This document shows positions 8,457 through 16,690 of a stretch of 64,000 nt of DNA, piece by piece. Origin of the DNA: Chitinophaga sp. sic0106. GTDB lineage: Bacteria; Bacteroidota; Bacteroidia; Chitinophagales; Chitinophagaceae. Numbering within the stretch: position 1 is the first letter of the stretch; every line of letters starts with the position of its first letter. The notes below the pieces were generated by a model. It was given only the letters and a program-made list of their open reading frames with translations, did not search any database and was not told the DNA's origin. The position numbers and the translations under genes were made by a program. The stretch lies in the NCBI RefSeq assembly GCF_019219075.1, contig NZ_JAHUWJ010000018.1, positions 62,001 through 126,000 on the forward strand, read 5' to 3'.

Positions 8457-9596
8457 ATGAAAAAACTGCTTTTTTTGCTGCTGATAGTCACTGCCTGCCA
8501 ACGTGGAAAAGTTACTCCTGTAAGTAACTGCAGTACTGCTTTTGCGGAGATTCCTGTGCAGGTTACGTATACGGATACACTGGAGTTATACCTGGATAGT
8601 CAGATGGTGTTTTCTCCTTTTACCCCTGTTGATTTTGATACGGCCACACAGCAGTTATACGCGTTCGATAGTTACGGCAAGCGCCTGCTAACCTACGATA
8701 TCTCTAACACAGATACCCTCATTCATCCAACAGCGGAGCATAAAATCCATACGAGAGAAAAGGTGACATATTTTAGGTACTTGTCGCCCGACAGTTTGTT
8801 GTTATACGCTTACAACCGCGACTACCTCATGTACTACAGTATTGCCCGTGATACGGTAACGCATACACTGACTTTTCTTCCCCCCGGCAGATCATTTCCT
8901 AAAACAGTATTGCCTGCACGGCCCTTTGCCAGTCCGGCTGCACCTATTCACCTTATTGATAGGGTAGTGGTAGGAGCGGGTTATTTGCTCGGTGAAAAAA
9001 CGGAGGAAAATTTTTCCGGAAGAACCATCTTTTCGGTTATTCATCCGGGGCATAACAATGTGAAATATCATGTGCCTTACTCAAAGGTATATCAGCAAAA
9101 TAACTGGGGCGGATCTCATTTACGCATACCATATACCACCTATAATGCTGCCTCAAAACAGTGGATACTGAGCCTGCCGGCGGATCATCATATCCAGGTG
9201 ATCGATAGTAACTGGGGAGTTACTGAAGTGCCGGCATCGACTGCAAAAGGGGTTTGTATCACGAGTATGGATCTGGCAAAAGATAATAAAGCTATCTATG
9301 ATGCGGATGTTTCCCTGCAATATTATTTACACACGCCAAGCTATCGCAATATCATATACGATGCTTATCGCGACTGCTATTACAGGATGCTGGAGCTGCC
9401 GGATGCGGCGCAAACAGGCAAGCAACCCTGGTTAATAGTGTTGGATAAACGTTTTCAATATAAAGGCGAAGTGGCCATCCCTGTCTCTTTTGCATTGGAT
9501 AATTTTTTTATAGGGAGAGATGGAATTTATTTTCTGGATATGGCAAATGCCAATCAAAATATCGCACGTTATGTACAATGTCAAATTACCTGGTAG
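8457..9596 (+). CDS. Lipoprotein, DUF4221-like / beta-propeller family
   Basis: The start is placed at 8457, after the terminator, giving the lipoprotein signal MKKLLFLLLIVTAC (lipobox V-T-A-C). A longer frame from 8403 would run through the terminator hairpin. The 379-residue product has repeated beta-rich segments and features I associate with DUF4221 proteins: Y-F-R-Y-L-S-P-D-S-L-L-L-Y near the first third, P-Y-T-T-Y-N, W-I-L-S-L-P-A-D-H-H-I-Q-V in the middle, and I-I-Y-D-A-Y-R-D-C-Y-Y-R-M later. DUF4221 has no assigned biochemical role. The 3' end overlaps the next gene by 26 bases, so the two lipoproteins are translationally linked. The family call comes from memory of the motif pattern, not a search. 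Confidence 0.65.
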   Translation: MKKLLFLLLIVTACQRGKVTPVSNCSTAFAEIPVQVTYTDTLELYLDSQMVFSPFTPVDFDTATQQLYAFDSYGKRLLTYDISNTDTLIHPTAEHKIHTREKVTYFRYLSPDSLLLYAYNRDYLMYYSIARDTVTHTLTFLPPGRSFPKTVLPARPFASPAAPIHLIDRVVVGAGYLLGEKTEENFSGRTIFSVIHPGHNNVKYHVPYSKVYQQNNWGGSHLRIPYTTYNAASKQWILSLPADHHIQVIDSNWGVTEVPASTAKGVCITSMDLAKDNKAIYDADVSLQYYLHTPSYRNIIYDAYRDCYYRMLELPDAAQTGKQPWLIVLDKRFQYKGEVAIPVSFALDNFFIGRDGIYFLDMANANQNIARYVQCQITW

Positions 9597-10032
9597 TATC
9601 CTGATAGTGGTGTTTTTGTTGGTATCATGCAGAGATGATTATTCACCCTTAATGACGGCTGTCCGTTCCCTGGACACTCAGCCGGTGAAAAACGGGATGT
9701 ATGTAGTGATTCCCAATCAGGGATGTGATGGATGCATCACCACGGCCGAAACATTTGTAAAAAAGAATGTGCGGTCATCTCCCCAAATAAAATACATCTT
9801 TACTAAAATTCAATCTGCTAAAATGCTCCGCATTAAGCTGGGAGGCGAAGTTTTCCATGATGAGCACATCCTGTTGGATACAGCCAATACTATCATTTAC
9901 CCGGAGCCGGAAAAAGATATCTACCCGATGATTTTATATATAGAGAAGGGGGAGATCGCACAGGTGAAATACCAGCGCCCGGGAGAGGATGGGCTGGAAG
10001 AATTGAGCCGGGAAATGCCACCGGTGAAATAA
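9571..10032 (+). CDS. Small lipoprotein with CxxC motif, unknown function
   Basis: Start at 9571, inside the previous gene, giving MYNVKLPGSILIVVFLLVSC as a lipoprotein signal (lipobox L-V-S-C). The 153-residue product has N-Q-G-C-D-G-C-I early in the mature part, a CxxC of the type seen in thioredoxin folds, then alternating strands and helices compatible with that fold (I-K-Y-I-F-T-K, Y-P-M-I-L-Y-I-E-K-G-E-I). This would suit redox handling of the cysteine-rich peptide encoded two genes upstream; that link is inference from context. I do not recognise a named family. Confidence 0.6.
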   Translation: MYNVKLPGSILIVVFLLVSCRDDYSPLMTAVRSLDTQPVKNGMYVVIPNQGCDGCITTAETFVKKNVRSSPQIKYIFTKIQSAKMLRIKLGGEVFHDEHILLDTANTIIYPEPEKDIYPMILYIEKGEIAQVKYQRPGEDGLEELSREMPPVK

Positions 10033-10222
10033 AAGCTTATGCTGCCCGCTGTTTGAGATGCTTGTTTACCTTTTCCCTTTTAGTTCGACTAATAATAGGA
10101 AGGATGCTTCCTTCCCTGATTCCATCTTATTTCCGGAGCATGCCGAAAATCCGTGAAAGAGTAGGCATCCCATTAGCCGAAAAGGGACATATGAGTAGGC
10201 AACCCCAAACACCCCAATTGTT

Positions 10223-12064
10223 ATGAACTACGTTTTTAAAGGAAGATTATGTGGCCTCCTGTGCAGTGATGACTGCCGGGAAGTACTGGCGGGAGTCAAA
10301 GTAAGACTGTACCGCACCGATAACAGAGAAGCACTCGTGGCGCTGGCAGTAGCAGATACAAACCAGACATTTCACCAGGTCAGTGAGGAGGACGTGAAGG
10401 CGAAAAGTAAGCAACTCCTGGCGGAAACCACCGCTAATGAAAAGGGTGAATTCGTTTTCAACCTGGGTGAAAAGCAAAATTATAAAGGCGAAGCATTTGA
10501 TATCGATTTCTCCTGTGGAACCGGATTTGGTAAGCCGATTCCCCCCAGGAAGATTACAGACTTCCAGTTTCACCTGACCACCCTGCAACCCCAATGGCGG
10601 GAGCGAAATGCTGATAACAGGCAAGAGTATCTCTTTAACTGGGAATATTGCATCGTATCCAAATGGTGGTGCCAGATATTGAAAATGCTGGATCGCTGGG
10701 TGATCTGTGGAAAAGTAGTGGACTGTAAAACCGGCAAGCCGCTGAATGGATTACGGGTGTTCGCCTATGATGTGGATCTTATCCAGGATGATCCGCTGGG
10801 CAGCGATTTTACAGATGCTTCCGGTCATTTCAAGATCGTTTACACTTCCACAGATTTCTCTAAAACCCTGTTGAACTGGTTGAATGTGGAGTGGCCAGCA
10901 GGCCCGGATCTCTTTTTCCGGGTGGAATCGGCTTCCGGAAGTGTATTGCTGAAAGAGCCGCGTAGCATGGGTCACACCACTGCCCGCACCAACGCACATA
11001 ATTGCTTTTGTGTAAAACTCTGTGTTCCCGACGGCGAAATTTATACAGTGGATACGCCGCTGTTTACACGTTTCGGTGAGTATAAGATCATTGGTGATAT
11101 CGATGCCAATGGTTTGACGGCCATTAACCGCACCTTTGCCAGTGGTATTGGCTTTGGATTTTTCGGTGCTGTGAAATTGGTGGGTTATGCCACTAAAAAA
11201 GTGCCGACCGATGCTACCAGACCCCTGCACTACCGCTTCACCTATTCCTATGATGGCGCCACCTGGAATCCTGTTACGCTGGCACAAACGCAGCAAAGCA
11301 GGCTGGTAGTAGGCGTGCGCGAAATTATCTGGAATGGGGTACAGGCATTTCAGGACATTGTGATTGATCCAAATCAGCCGGCCTCCGTGGCGGATAGCAT
11401 TCCGCCGGATGGTGCACCAGGCGTTATTCCGGATCATGTATTGCATCAGGATGCCAATGGTTGGGTGAGAGTGGATCAGCGCGGGATAGACAATGGCTTT
11501 ATCGGGCCTTTGCTGTGGGTGAATACCAATGTGCTCGTTCCTGGTGGAGATCCGTTATCAGCGGGTGATACCCCAGGCAATGCTCCTGCCAGCCCTAAAA
11601 ATGGGCGACGCGTATTTTTCGCTTACCAGACGACAGATGATCCTGCCAACCCGGCTTCACCACATTTCACGGAGCAGCTGACCAAAGGAGTTATTTATAT
11701 CAATAACTGGGAAGAAGTACGGCTGCTGCAGCTCGACGAGCTTAGCTCCGGCGCCAGTGGTTGCACTCCTATCACTACCAATGCGCATGTGCGTTACACT
11801 GCTGACCATGAGCTGATAGCCTCCTGGGCGCTGGGCATCTCCAGTGCAGCTGTTCCGGGCGGTATTACCATTACCGGCGGATCGGGCACGGTGCCACGTG
11901 GCTCAAATAATGTGATTGATTTTGCTACACCAGGTGCAGTTACACCTGCGTTTAACACCTGGCCATCCTGCGCTTATAAGCTAACATTGGTGACACGCAG
12001 AAAGCTGACGAATGGAGAAGGAAATGATGATCATACGGGAGTGGAAATTATCTTCTGTAGATAA
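10223..12064 (+). CDS. Orphan protein with carboxypeptidase/transthyretin-like repeats
   Basis: A 613-residue protein I cannot assign to a named family. There is no signal peptide: it begins MNYVFKGRLCGLLCSDDC. Residues 1-130 look like a beta-sandwich domain of the carboxypeptidase-regulatory/transthyretin type (L-A-G-V-K-V-R-L-Y, then E-K-G-E-F-V-F-N-L). A second copy begins near residue 158 (I-C-G-K-V-V-D-C-K-T-G-K-P-L-N-G-L-R-V-F-A-Y-D, then T-D-A-S-G-H-F-K-I-V-Y). The C-terminal half has long loops rich in P, G and N and ends with a cysteine-containing strand. It is monocistronic, with 190 bases of non-coding DNA upstream and a strong terminator after it. The ATG at 10223 is the first in frame. 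Confidence 0.6.
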   Translation: MNYVFKGRLCGLLCSDDCREVLAGVKVRLYRTDNREALVALAVADTNQTFHQVSEEDVKAKSKQLLAETTANEKGEFVFNLGEKQNYKGEAFDIDFSCGTGFGKPIPPRKITDFQFHLTTLQPQWRERNADNRQEYLFNWEYCIVSKWWCQILKMLDRWVICGKVVDCKTGKPLNGLRVFAYDVDLIQDDPLGSDFTDASGHFKIVYTSTDFSKTLLNWLNVEWPAGPDLFFRVESASGSVLLKEPRSMGHTTARTNAHNCFCVKLCVPDGEIYTVDTPLFTRFGEYKIIGDIDANGLTAINRTFASGIGFGFFGAVKLVGYATKKVPTDATRPLHYRFTYSYDGATWNPVTLAQTQQSRLVVGVREIIWNGVQAFQDIVIDPNQPASVADSIPPDGAPGVIPDHVLHQDANGWVRVDQRGIDNGFIGPLLWVNTNVLVPGGDPLSAGDTPGNAPASPKNGRRVFFAYQTTDDPANPASPHFTEQLTKGVIYINNWEEVRLLQLDELSSGASGCTPITTNAHVRYTADHELIASWALGISSAAVPGGITITGGSGTVPRGSNNVIDFATPGAVTPAFNTWPSCAYKLTLVTRRKLTNGEGNDDHTGVEIIFCR

Positions 12065-12078
12065 TCGGAATAGATTGG

Positions 12079-12115
12079 AAGGGTCGGATTATCAACAGGT
12101 AATCCGGCCCTTTTT
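12079..12115 (+). terminator. Intrinsic terminator
   Basis: A 13-bp stem (AAGGGTCGGATTA against TAATCCGGCCCTT, one G-T pair) with an 8-base loop and a T-run follows the orphan gene. Confidence 0.85.
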
Positions 12116-12293
12116 GTTAATGGAAATATATGATTTAGCGTTGACTACTTACCGGATATGCTAAAGTGGGATGTTCCCAAAGCTTCCTGGCTGCCGGCCA
12201 TAAAGTAACCCCTGAAATCCGTTCCCTAACCATTATTTTTAGTACCAGCTAACATTTTTCTACGACAGCAGATTAATACCTAATTCCACGAAT

Positions 12294-14237
12294 ATGAAAC
12301 GCAGAGAATTTATTGGCCTGATAGGCAATACCAGCCTTTTGATGCTGGCTGGTCCTTCCGCACTTATCGCTGCCAGCACGGCTACAACAGAGTTCTTATT
12401 TCTCGAAGCTGAAAGCTTTGCTAATTACGGCGGCTGGGACCTGGATCAGCAATCCATGGATGTGATGGGCTCGCCGTACCTGCTTGCGCACGGATTAGGC
12501 GTTCCCGTAGTTGATGCTGTGACGGAGGTGGAGTTCCCGGTTGCCGGCAGTTATCGGTTATGGGTGCGCACCAAAGACTGGGTGGCTCCCTGGAAAGCGC
12601 CCGGTGCGCCAGGCAAATTTCAGGTGATGATTGACGGTGCGCCGGTAAAGGAAACCTTTGGTACCAAAGGGGATCAATGGCATTGGCATGATGGAGGGAT
12701 CGTGAAAGTGAACAAAAATGCCAGGATCGCATTACATGATCTCACTGGTTTTGAGGGCCGTTGTGAGGCGATTCTCTTTTGTAAAGATCCCCATTTCAAA
12801 CCAGTGAACGATGTAGCGGCACTTACAAAATTCCGGAGAAAACTCAATGGATTGAGCGATGTGCCTGTTGATGGCGGAAAGTACGATCTGGCGGTAATTG
12901 GTGGTGGTATAGCCGGTACGGCTGCGGCTATTTCAGCGGCAAGGCAGGGATTAAAGGTGGTATTGGTGCAGGACAGGCCGGTTTTGGGTGGCAATGGTAG
13001 TTCAGAGGTGCGGGTATGGCCGGAAGGACATACCAAACAGGAGCCGTTTGTGCATGTGGGTGAAATCGTGGAGGAATTTGTGCCGCTTACCGCGCAGCCG
13101 GTGCACGGTACCAGGAATGCGTTGGGTGGCATGGCCTATAATGATGAGCTCAAGTTGCAAAAAGTAAAAGCGGAGCCTAATATCACCCTCCTGCTCCATG
13201 AGCGTGCGTTTGCAGTGGAGGCGGTGAATAACAATATTAAAGCGGTTGTCTTACAAAATATTAAAACGGGTATCCGTAAGCGTATTACGGCCACCTATTT
13301 TGCGGATTGTACCGGTGATGCCGGCATAGGATTCATGGCAGGGGCTGACTTTGAGCAGTCCCAAACAGGCTTAATGGGTGTTTCTAACCTTTGGAATGTG
13401 CTGGATGCAGCAGATGATACAGCCGTGCTGGAATGTGAGTGTAAGGATAAAACAGCGCTTGCCACGCAATGTGAAATAGGACAGGTGGCGCAACCGTTTC
13501 CACGTTGTCCGTGGGCAATAGACTTAACCGACAAGCCATTTCCCGGCAGGAAAAATTTTAAAGGCCAATGGGGCAAAGAAGATCCGCTGGCTAACCTGGG
13601 TGGCTGGTTTTGGGAAAGTGGGTTTGACAAAGATCCGGTTACCCAGATTGAGCTGATCCGGGATTTAAATCTCCGAGCCATGTACGGCGCCTGGGACGCC
13701 CTTAAAAACGTGGATAAAGAATATCCTAACCACCGTTTAGGATGGGCTGCATTTATAGCGGGTAAAAGGGAGTCGAGGAGGTTAATGGGAGATGTAATAC
13801 TCTCTGCGGACGATTTCAGGAACCATACACCGTTTCCTGACCCCGCCTTCCCATGCTCCTGGCATATCGATATCCACAGGCCCGATCCCGCATTTGACAA
13901 GGACCTGAAAGGGCAGGAGTTTATTTCCAGGGCTACAGAAGGGGACCACTTTACCTACAAACAGGAAGGTAGTCAGAAACAGCTGTACTGGGCGCCCTAT
14001 CGCGTATTGTACAGCCGCAACATCAGTAATTTATTTATGGCAGGCCGTAATATCAGTGTGAATAATGATGGCCTGGGGCCTATCCGTGTGATGCGCACCT
14101 GCGGGATGATGGGAGAGGTAGTAGGAAAGGCGGCATCGCTGTGTGTGAAATATAATACAACGCCCAGAGGGGTGTATGAGCAGCATGCCGGGAAACTGCG
14201 GGAGCTAATGAAGTTGGAGGGGAGTTATAGGGTGTAG
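12294..14237 (+). CDS. Secreted FAD-dependent oxidoreductase (FAD_oxidored family)
   Basis: A 647-residue protein. The N-terminus MKRREFIGLIGNTSLLMLAG has the R-R-x-F-I pattern of a twin-arginine signal, in keeping with export of a folded flavoprotein. Residues about 35-165 form a beta-sandwich, carbohydrate-binding-like domain. A dinucleotide-binding loop G-G-G-I-A-G sits at 203-208, followed by V-V-L-V-Q-D-R-P-V-L-G-G-N-G-S-S-E-V-R-V, which is typical of the FAD_oxidored (PF12831) group. D-C-T-G-D-A-G-I-G appears mid-protein and L-F-M-A-G-R-N-I-S near the end. Relatives are frequent in polysaccharide-degrading Bacteroidota; their substrates are mostly unknown. No partner gene is adjacent. 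Confidence 0.88.
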   Translation: MKRREFIGLIGNTSLLMLAGPSALIAASTATTEFLFLEAESFANYGGWDLDQQSMDVMGSPYLLAHGLGVPVVDAVTEVEFPVAGSYRLWVRTKDWVAPWKAPGAPGKFQVMIDGAPVKETFGTKGDQWHWHDGGIVKVNKNARIALHDLTGFEGRCEAILFCKDPHFKPVNDVAALTKFRRKLNGLSDVPVDGGKYDLAVIGGGIAGTAAAISAARQGLKVVLVQDRPVLGGNGSSEVRVWPEGHTKQEPFVHVGEIVEEFVPLTAQPVHGTRNALGGMAYNDELKLQKVKAEPNITLLLHERAFAVEAVNNNIKAVVLQNIKTGIRKRITATYFADCTGDAGIGFMAGADFEQSQTGLMGVSNLWNVLDAADDTAVLECECKDKTALATQCEIGQVAQPFPRCPWAIDLTDKPFPGRKNFKGQWGKEDPLANLGGWFWESGFDKDPVTQIELIRDLNLRAMYGAWDALKNVDKEYPNHRLGWAAFIAGKRESRRLMGDVILSADDFRNHTPFPDPAFPCSWHIDIHRPDPAFDKDLKGQEFISRATEGDHFTYKQEGSQKQLYWAPYRVLYSRNISNLFMAGRNISVNNDGLGPIRVMRTCGMMGEVVGKAASLCVKYNTTPRGVYEQHAGKLRELMKLEGSYRV

Positions 14238-14240
14238 GTT

Positions 14241-14252
14241 TTAGGGAGATGT
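14241..14252 (+). repeat. Dispersed motif TTAGGGAGATGT, copy 1
   Basis: Exact 12-base copy four bases after the FAD oxidoreductase stop. First of seven intergenic copies in the window. Confidence 0.7.
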
Positions 14253-14301
14253 TTAGGTTCCGGGTGCGGTGAGTGCGCGGGTATTTTATAAGAGTTTTCG
14301 G

Positions 14302-14349
14302 GCAATTTGGCTCTAAGTGGTTCCTTGGAGATACTTAAAGCCAAATTGC
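14302..14349. repeat. Long imperfect hairpin at accessory-patch border
   Basis: A 17-bp stem with a single mismatch (14302-14318 with 14333-14349) and a 14-base loop. No T-run follows. It sits between the FAD oxidoreductase and the AT-rich accessory genes. Confidence 0.7.
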
Positions 14350-14424
14350 GGCTCAATTTCGAAATATATGGTAAAAAACGCTAGCTAAGTTTTGGTACAT
14401 ATAGTCCCAGGGGTAACCGCGCGA

Positions 14425-14883
14425 TTATTTATTTCTAAATTCGGCCCAATACGCTTTGCATATCTCCCAAAGTTCATCCACTGTCAATGGATGTTCACTT
14501 TGATCCAGTAGCTTAATTGCTCGGGCACTGATTGTCAGGTTGCCACCACAATAATCAAAGTTGTTATCATGTTGGCTACAGGTTACGACCACCTTGTTTT
14601 CCTGAATATCAGCAGAAATTATTTCAAGTTCAGCCCTGAAAATGTCCGCAATTTCAGTTTTAACAACTGTGGGCATATCCTTTTCAAATGGCCATGGATC
14701 AAGTTCAACCGTGCTAACGTTTTCCAGTTTTATATAAAACTCGTCAAACGATTTGTCAATACGTTCAGCTAAGTATTTGCAGCTGATAGTTAATGTCAAC
14801 AAGTCTTTATCACCTGTCCAGGTAGTAATTGTTCCATCGTGGAAGATGGAAAAAATGTCCCTGATGTCGTTGACTGCTGTCAT
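14425..14883 (-). CDS. Hypothetical acidic protein, possible partner of the ATP-grasp
   Basis: A 152-residue acidic protein (MTAVNDIRDIFSIFHDG at the start) with no signal peptide or membrane segment. The composition alternates strands and helices, with W-T-G-D-K-D near the start, Y-C-G-G-N-L in the middle and an aromatic-rich C-terminus (W-E-I-C-K-A-Y-W-A-E-F). It reads like members of the large set of small immunity or accessory proteins, but I cannot name a family. It begins 57 bases after the ATP-grasp gene on the same strand, so they probably share a transcript. Base composition is visibly more AT-rich than flanking genes. Confidence 0.65.
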   Translation of the reverse strand: MTAVNDIRDIFSIFHDGTITTWTGDKDLLTLTISCKYLAERIDKSFDEFYIKLENVSTVELDPWPFEKDMPTVVKTEIADIFRAELEIISADIQENKVVVTCSQHDNNFDYCGGNLTISARAIKLLDQSEHPLTVDELWEICKAYWAEFRNK

Positions 14884-14940
14884 GCTAGGTATGATAATAA
14901 TGCTAATAATTATTTGAGAGACAAAAATCTCAACTCGGGA

Positions 14941-15666
14941 TTAAACGTTCGTAACATTGATTGTCGCATCTAAAATACAATCAATGACTTTTTCAGCATG
15001 GCAACCATTAAGGCCAGCACCCCAACAGGCATTGAATTCAAGAATGAACCAGCCTGTTTGTTCACTAAATGCAATGTCAATTACTGAAACAGCTGGTAGA
15101 TTGCTCTTATGTTCATCAATAAATTTTGAAACGAATGCTTTGCCGGACGCCAGATTTGCTGACCCTTCATAAAACGCAATGTCCATCACTACACCGTCTT
15201 TTACAAAACTTCTTGCTTCGGATTGTATATTATCAATTATCTCAGATACTAAAATTTCCTCAGTAGCTTGAAGTCCATCTGTTGCTTGCTTAAAGTCCGC
15301 CATATTTTTAAAAATGCCAGCAGTAAATATTTTCGGGATCACAGGTTTTATAAAGACAGGGAAGTCGCTTTCAAGCACTCGACCAATCTGTTTTATTGCT
15401 ACTTTTCGTTTAATCCATTCTTTTTCAAGTCGTGCTATTAAGGTGTCGTCAGGTGATAGTAGGCCCACATTATAGATTTGTGCCAAAACAAACGCAAATG
15501 CCTGATTGCCATAAATCGCAATTGGCTGTTTAGTCAGATTTTCATCTTTAATCCAATATTTTCTTAGTCTTTTGATTTGTCCACCGTTATTGGTCCAGGT
15601 AGAGAATATTTGTTCAAATTCAGCGTCAGTTTTTTCAGGGATTAAAAGTATGGTTGATTGATTCAT
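14941..15666 (-). CDS. ATP-grasp domain protein, R2K/DUF4343-like
   Basis: A 241-residue cytosolic protein resembling the R2K clade of ATP-grasp enzymes (formerly DUF4343). The N-terminal part is a pre-ATP-grasp region with a Y-G-N-Q-A-F segment. The core has F-P-V-F-I-K-P (the ATP-contacting strand and lysine), then I-L-V-S-E-I-I, E-A-R-S-F-V-K-D-G and the late F-I-L-E-F-N-A-C-W-G-A-G-L-N-G, where the E-F-N triad supplies metal ligands. R2K enzymes are common in phages and in conflict-related loci and probably ligate amine groups onto peptides or proteins; the substrate is unknown. The gene sits next to a 66-bp palindrome upstream and is AT-rich, suggesting acquisition. Confidence 0.75.
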   Translation of the reverse strand: MNQSTILLIPEKTDAEFEQIFSTWTNNGGQIKRLRKYWIKDENLTKQPIAIYGNQAFAFVLAQIYNVGLLSPDDTLIARLEKEWIKRKVAIKQIGRVLESDFPVFIKPVIPKIFTAGIFKNMADFKQATDGLQATEEILVSEIIDNIQSEARSFVKDGVVMDIAFYEGSANLASGKAFVSKFIDEHKSNLPAVSVIDIAFSEQTGWFILEFNACWGAGLNGCHAEKVIDCILDATINVTNV

Positions 15667-15719
15667 AACCAGGATTATTAAATTAGGAGACTAAGGGTAA
15701 TTTTATTAAATATTGGACA

Positions 15720-15785
15720 CTAAACCTAAAATTCACGCAAATTCTAGGTTTATAAACCTAGAATTTGCGTGAATTTTAGGTTTAG
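15720..15785. repeat. 66-bp perfect palindrome
   Basis: Bases 15720-15752 are exactly complementary to 15753-15785 with no spacer; the centre reads GGTTTATAAACC. Each 33-base arm is itself nearly self-complementary (AAACCTAAAATT against AATTCTAGGTTT with loop CACGCA, 11 of 12 pairs), so the element can fold as one long stem or two adjacent hairpins. It lies 54 bases upstream of the ATP-grasp start. Confidence 0.95.
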
Positions 15786-15979
15786 AGGCAAAATCAAGGC
15801 TCGCCAATCTTTGCCATAAATGCAAAAGGGAGAAATCATACTTGATTATTTGTCCTTTTGCGGGTGGGAGACAAAGTTCGAACCATTTGATAGATAATTT
15901 AACTGAAATTCAGAGACTTATTAACAGGAATTAATTAGAAGAATTCATGTCATAAATGGCTGGTTGTTGAATTATGAAC

Positions 15980-16029
15980 GAGGGCGATAATTATGAATAT
16001 TTGCCCTCGAGTTTCTAATTGAGGGCAAA
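15980..16029. repeat. Clustered inverted repeats GAGGGC / GCCCTC / GAGGGC
   Basis: GAGGGC at 15980-15985 pairs with GCCCTC at 16003-16008, and TTTGCCCTC (16000-16008) also pairs with GAGGGCAAA (16021-16029). The central block can therefore choose either neighbour. No T-run. Confidence 0.55.
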
Positions 16030-16410
16030 ATTTACCCACGTTTTTAAATGAAAAAATATGGCATGTAATCCATCTGTTCCATATAATAATCTGCCTTTTT
16101 TACCTCCGACCGCAGTAATAGAGGATATTACTATCCTTAAAAAGACCATCAAGGCTAGTCGGTCGGTTTTTAGAGCTACTTCAACCCAAGCTGTAATTAA
16201 ATAATTGTCAATAGACAAATAGTAATGATTTTCAATGCTTCATCGGACACACCTTACTTTCCCTGTTCATGGTATATTTCTCGAAATAGATATCAAAAAG
16301 GAGTGTAGGCTTTTATGTTCAGATCATACAAACTCTATGCATAAAAAATAATTAATCCCCAGGAATCGGGCATAATCATATACTTTGTATAAGTATTGAT
16401 CTTCAAATAA

Positions 16411-16438
16411 AAAAGCCTGCTCAACTGAGCAGGCTTTT
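16411..16438 (-). terminator. Terminator of tRNA-Asp
   Basis: A 12-bp perfect stem (AAAAGCCTGCTC, loop AACT, GAGCAGGCTTTT) just past the tRNA 3' end in its direction of transcription. Confidence 0.85.
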
Positions 16439-16449
16439 CCGCATTGCTG

Positions 16450-16523
16450 CGGACCGGACGGGACTCGAACCCGCGACCTCCGCCGTGACAGGGCGGCATT
16501 CTAACCAACTGAACTACCGATCC
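16450..16523 (-). tRNA. tRNA-Asp (GTC)
   Basis: On the minus strand the acceptor arms GGATCGG and CCGGTCC pair fully, with one T-G. The D arm reads T-A-G-T-T-C-A-G-T-T-G-G-T-T-A-G-A, the anticodon stem is CCGCC/GGCGG with loop CTGTCAC (anticodon GTC), and the T arm is GCGGG-TTCGAGT-CCCGT. CCA is not encoded, so it is added enzymatically. Promoter and terminator are both recognisable, so this tRNA is transcribed alone. Confidence 0.97.
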
Positions 16524-16594
16524 TCGAAAATATAGTCAAGATACTTGCTATCTTTCTGTTTCCCAATCCGTTGTGTTGTACCGTTTTGGGATTG

Positions 16595-16626
16595 CAAAGA
16601 TAGCAACAAAGTTTTCATTTTAGCAA
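16595..16626 (-). promoter_or_regulatory. Promoter of tRNA-Asp
   Basis: On the minus strand TTG (16626-16624), a 21-base spacer and TATCTTTG (16602-16595) match the Bacteroidota sigma consensus TTG / TAnnTTTG. On the plus strand the accA -7 element (TATCTTTA, 16654-16661) lies just beyond it, so the two promoters sit back to back. Confidence 0.7.
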
Positions 16627-16690
16627 ATCTTTTTTAAAAAAAATTTTCAGCACTATCTTTACACCGTACTTTAACCAATTTAGTCAAATT

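Larger units (their letters stand above)
15667..16410. other. Non-coding AT-rich stretch between ATP-grasp gene and tRNA-Asp
   Basis: About 740 bases without a credible gene. It holds the 66-bp palindrome (15720-15785) and a set of inverted GAGGGC/GCCCTC repeats (15980-16029). A 67-codon frame on the minus strand (16015-16218) lacks coding character. No integrase, no clear copy of the tRNA 3' end. Confidence 0.6.

Noticed and set aside
15860..15900. TTCGAACC segment as an attachment-site copy of tRNA-Asp
   Set aside because: Only about seven bases match the T-loop, too short for an integration duplicate.
16015..16218. 67-codon minus-strand frame
   Set aside because: No ribosome site, no conserved pattern, and located among palindromes; not supported as a gene.
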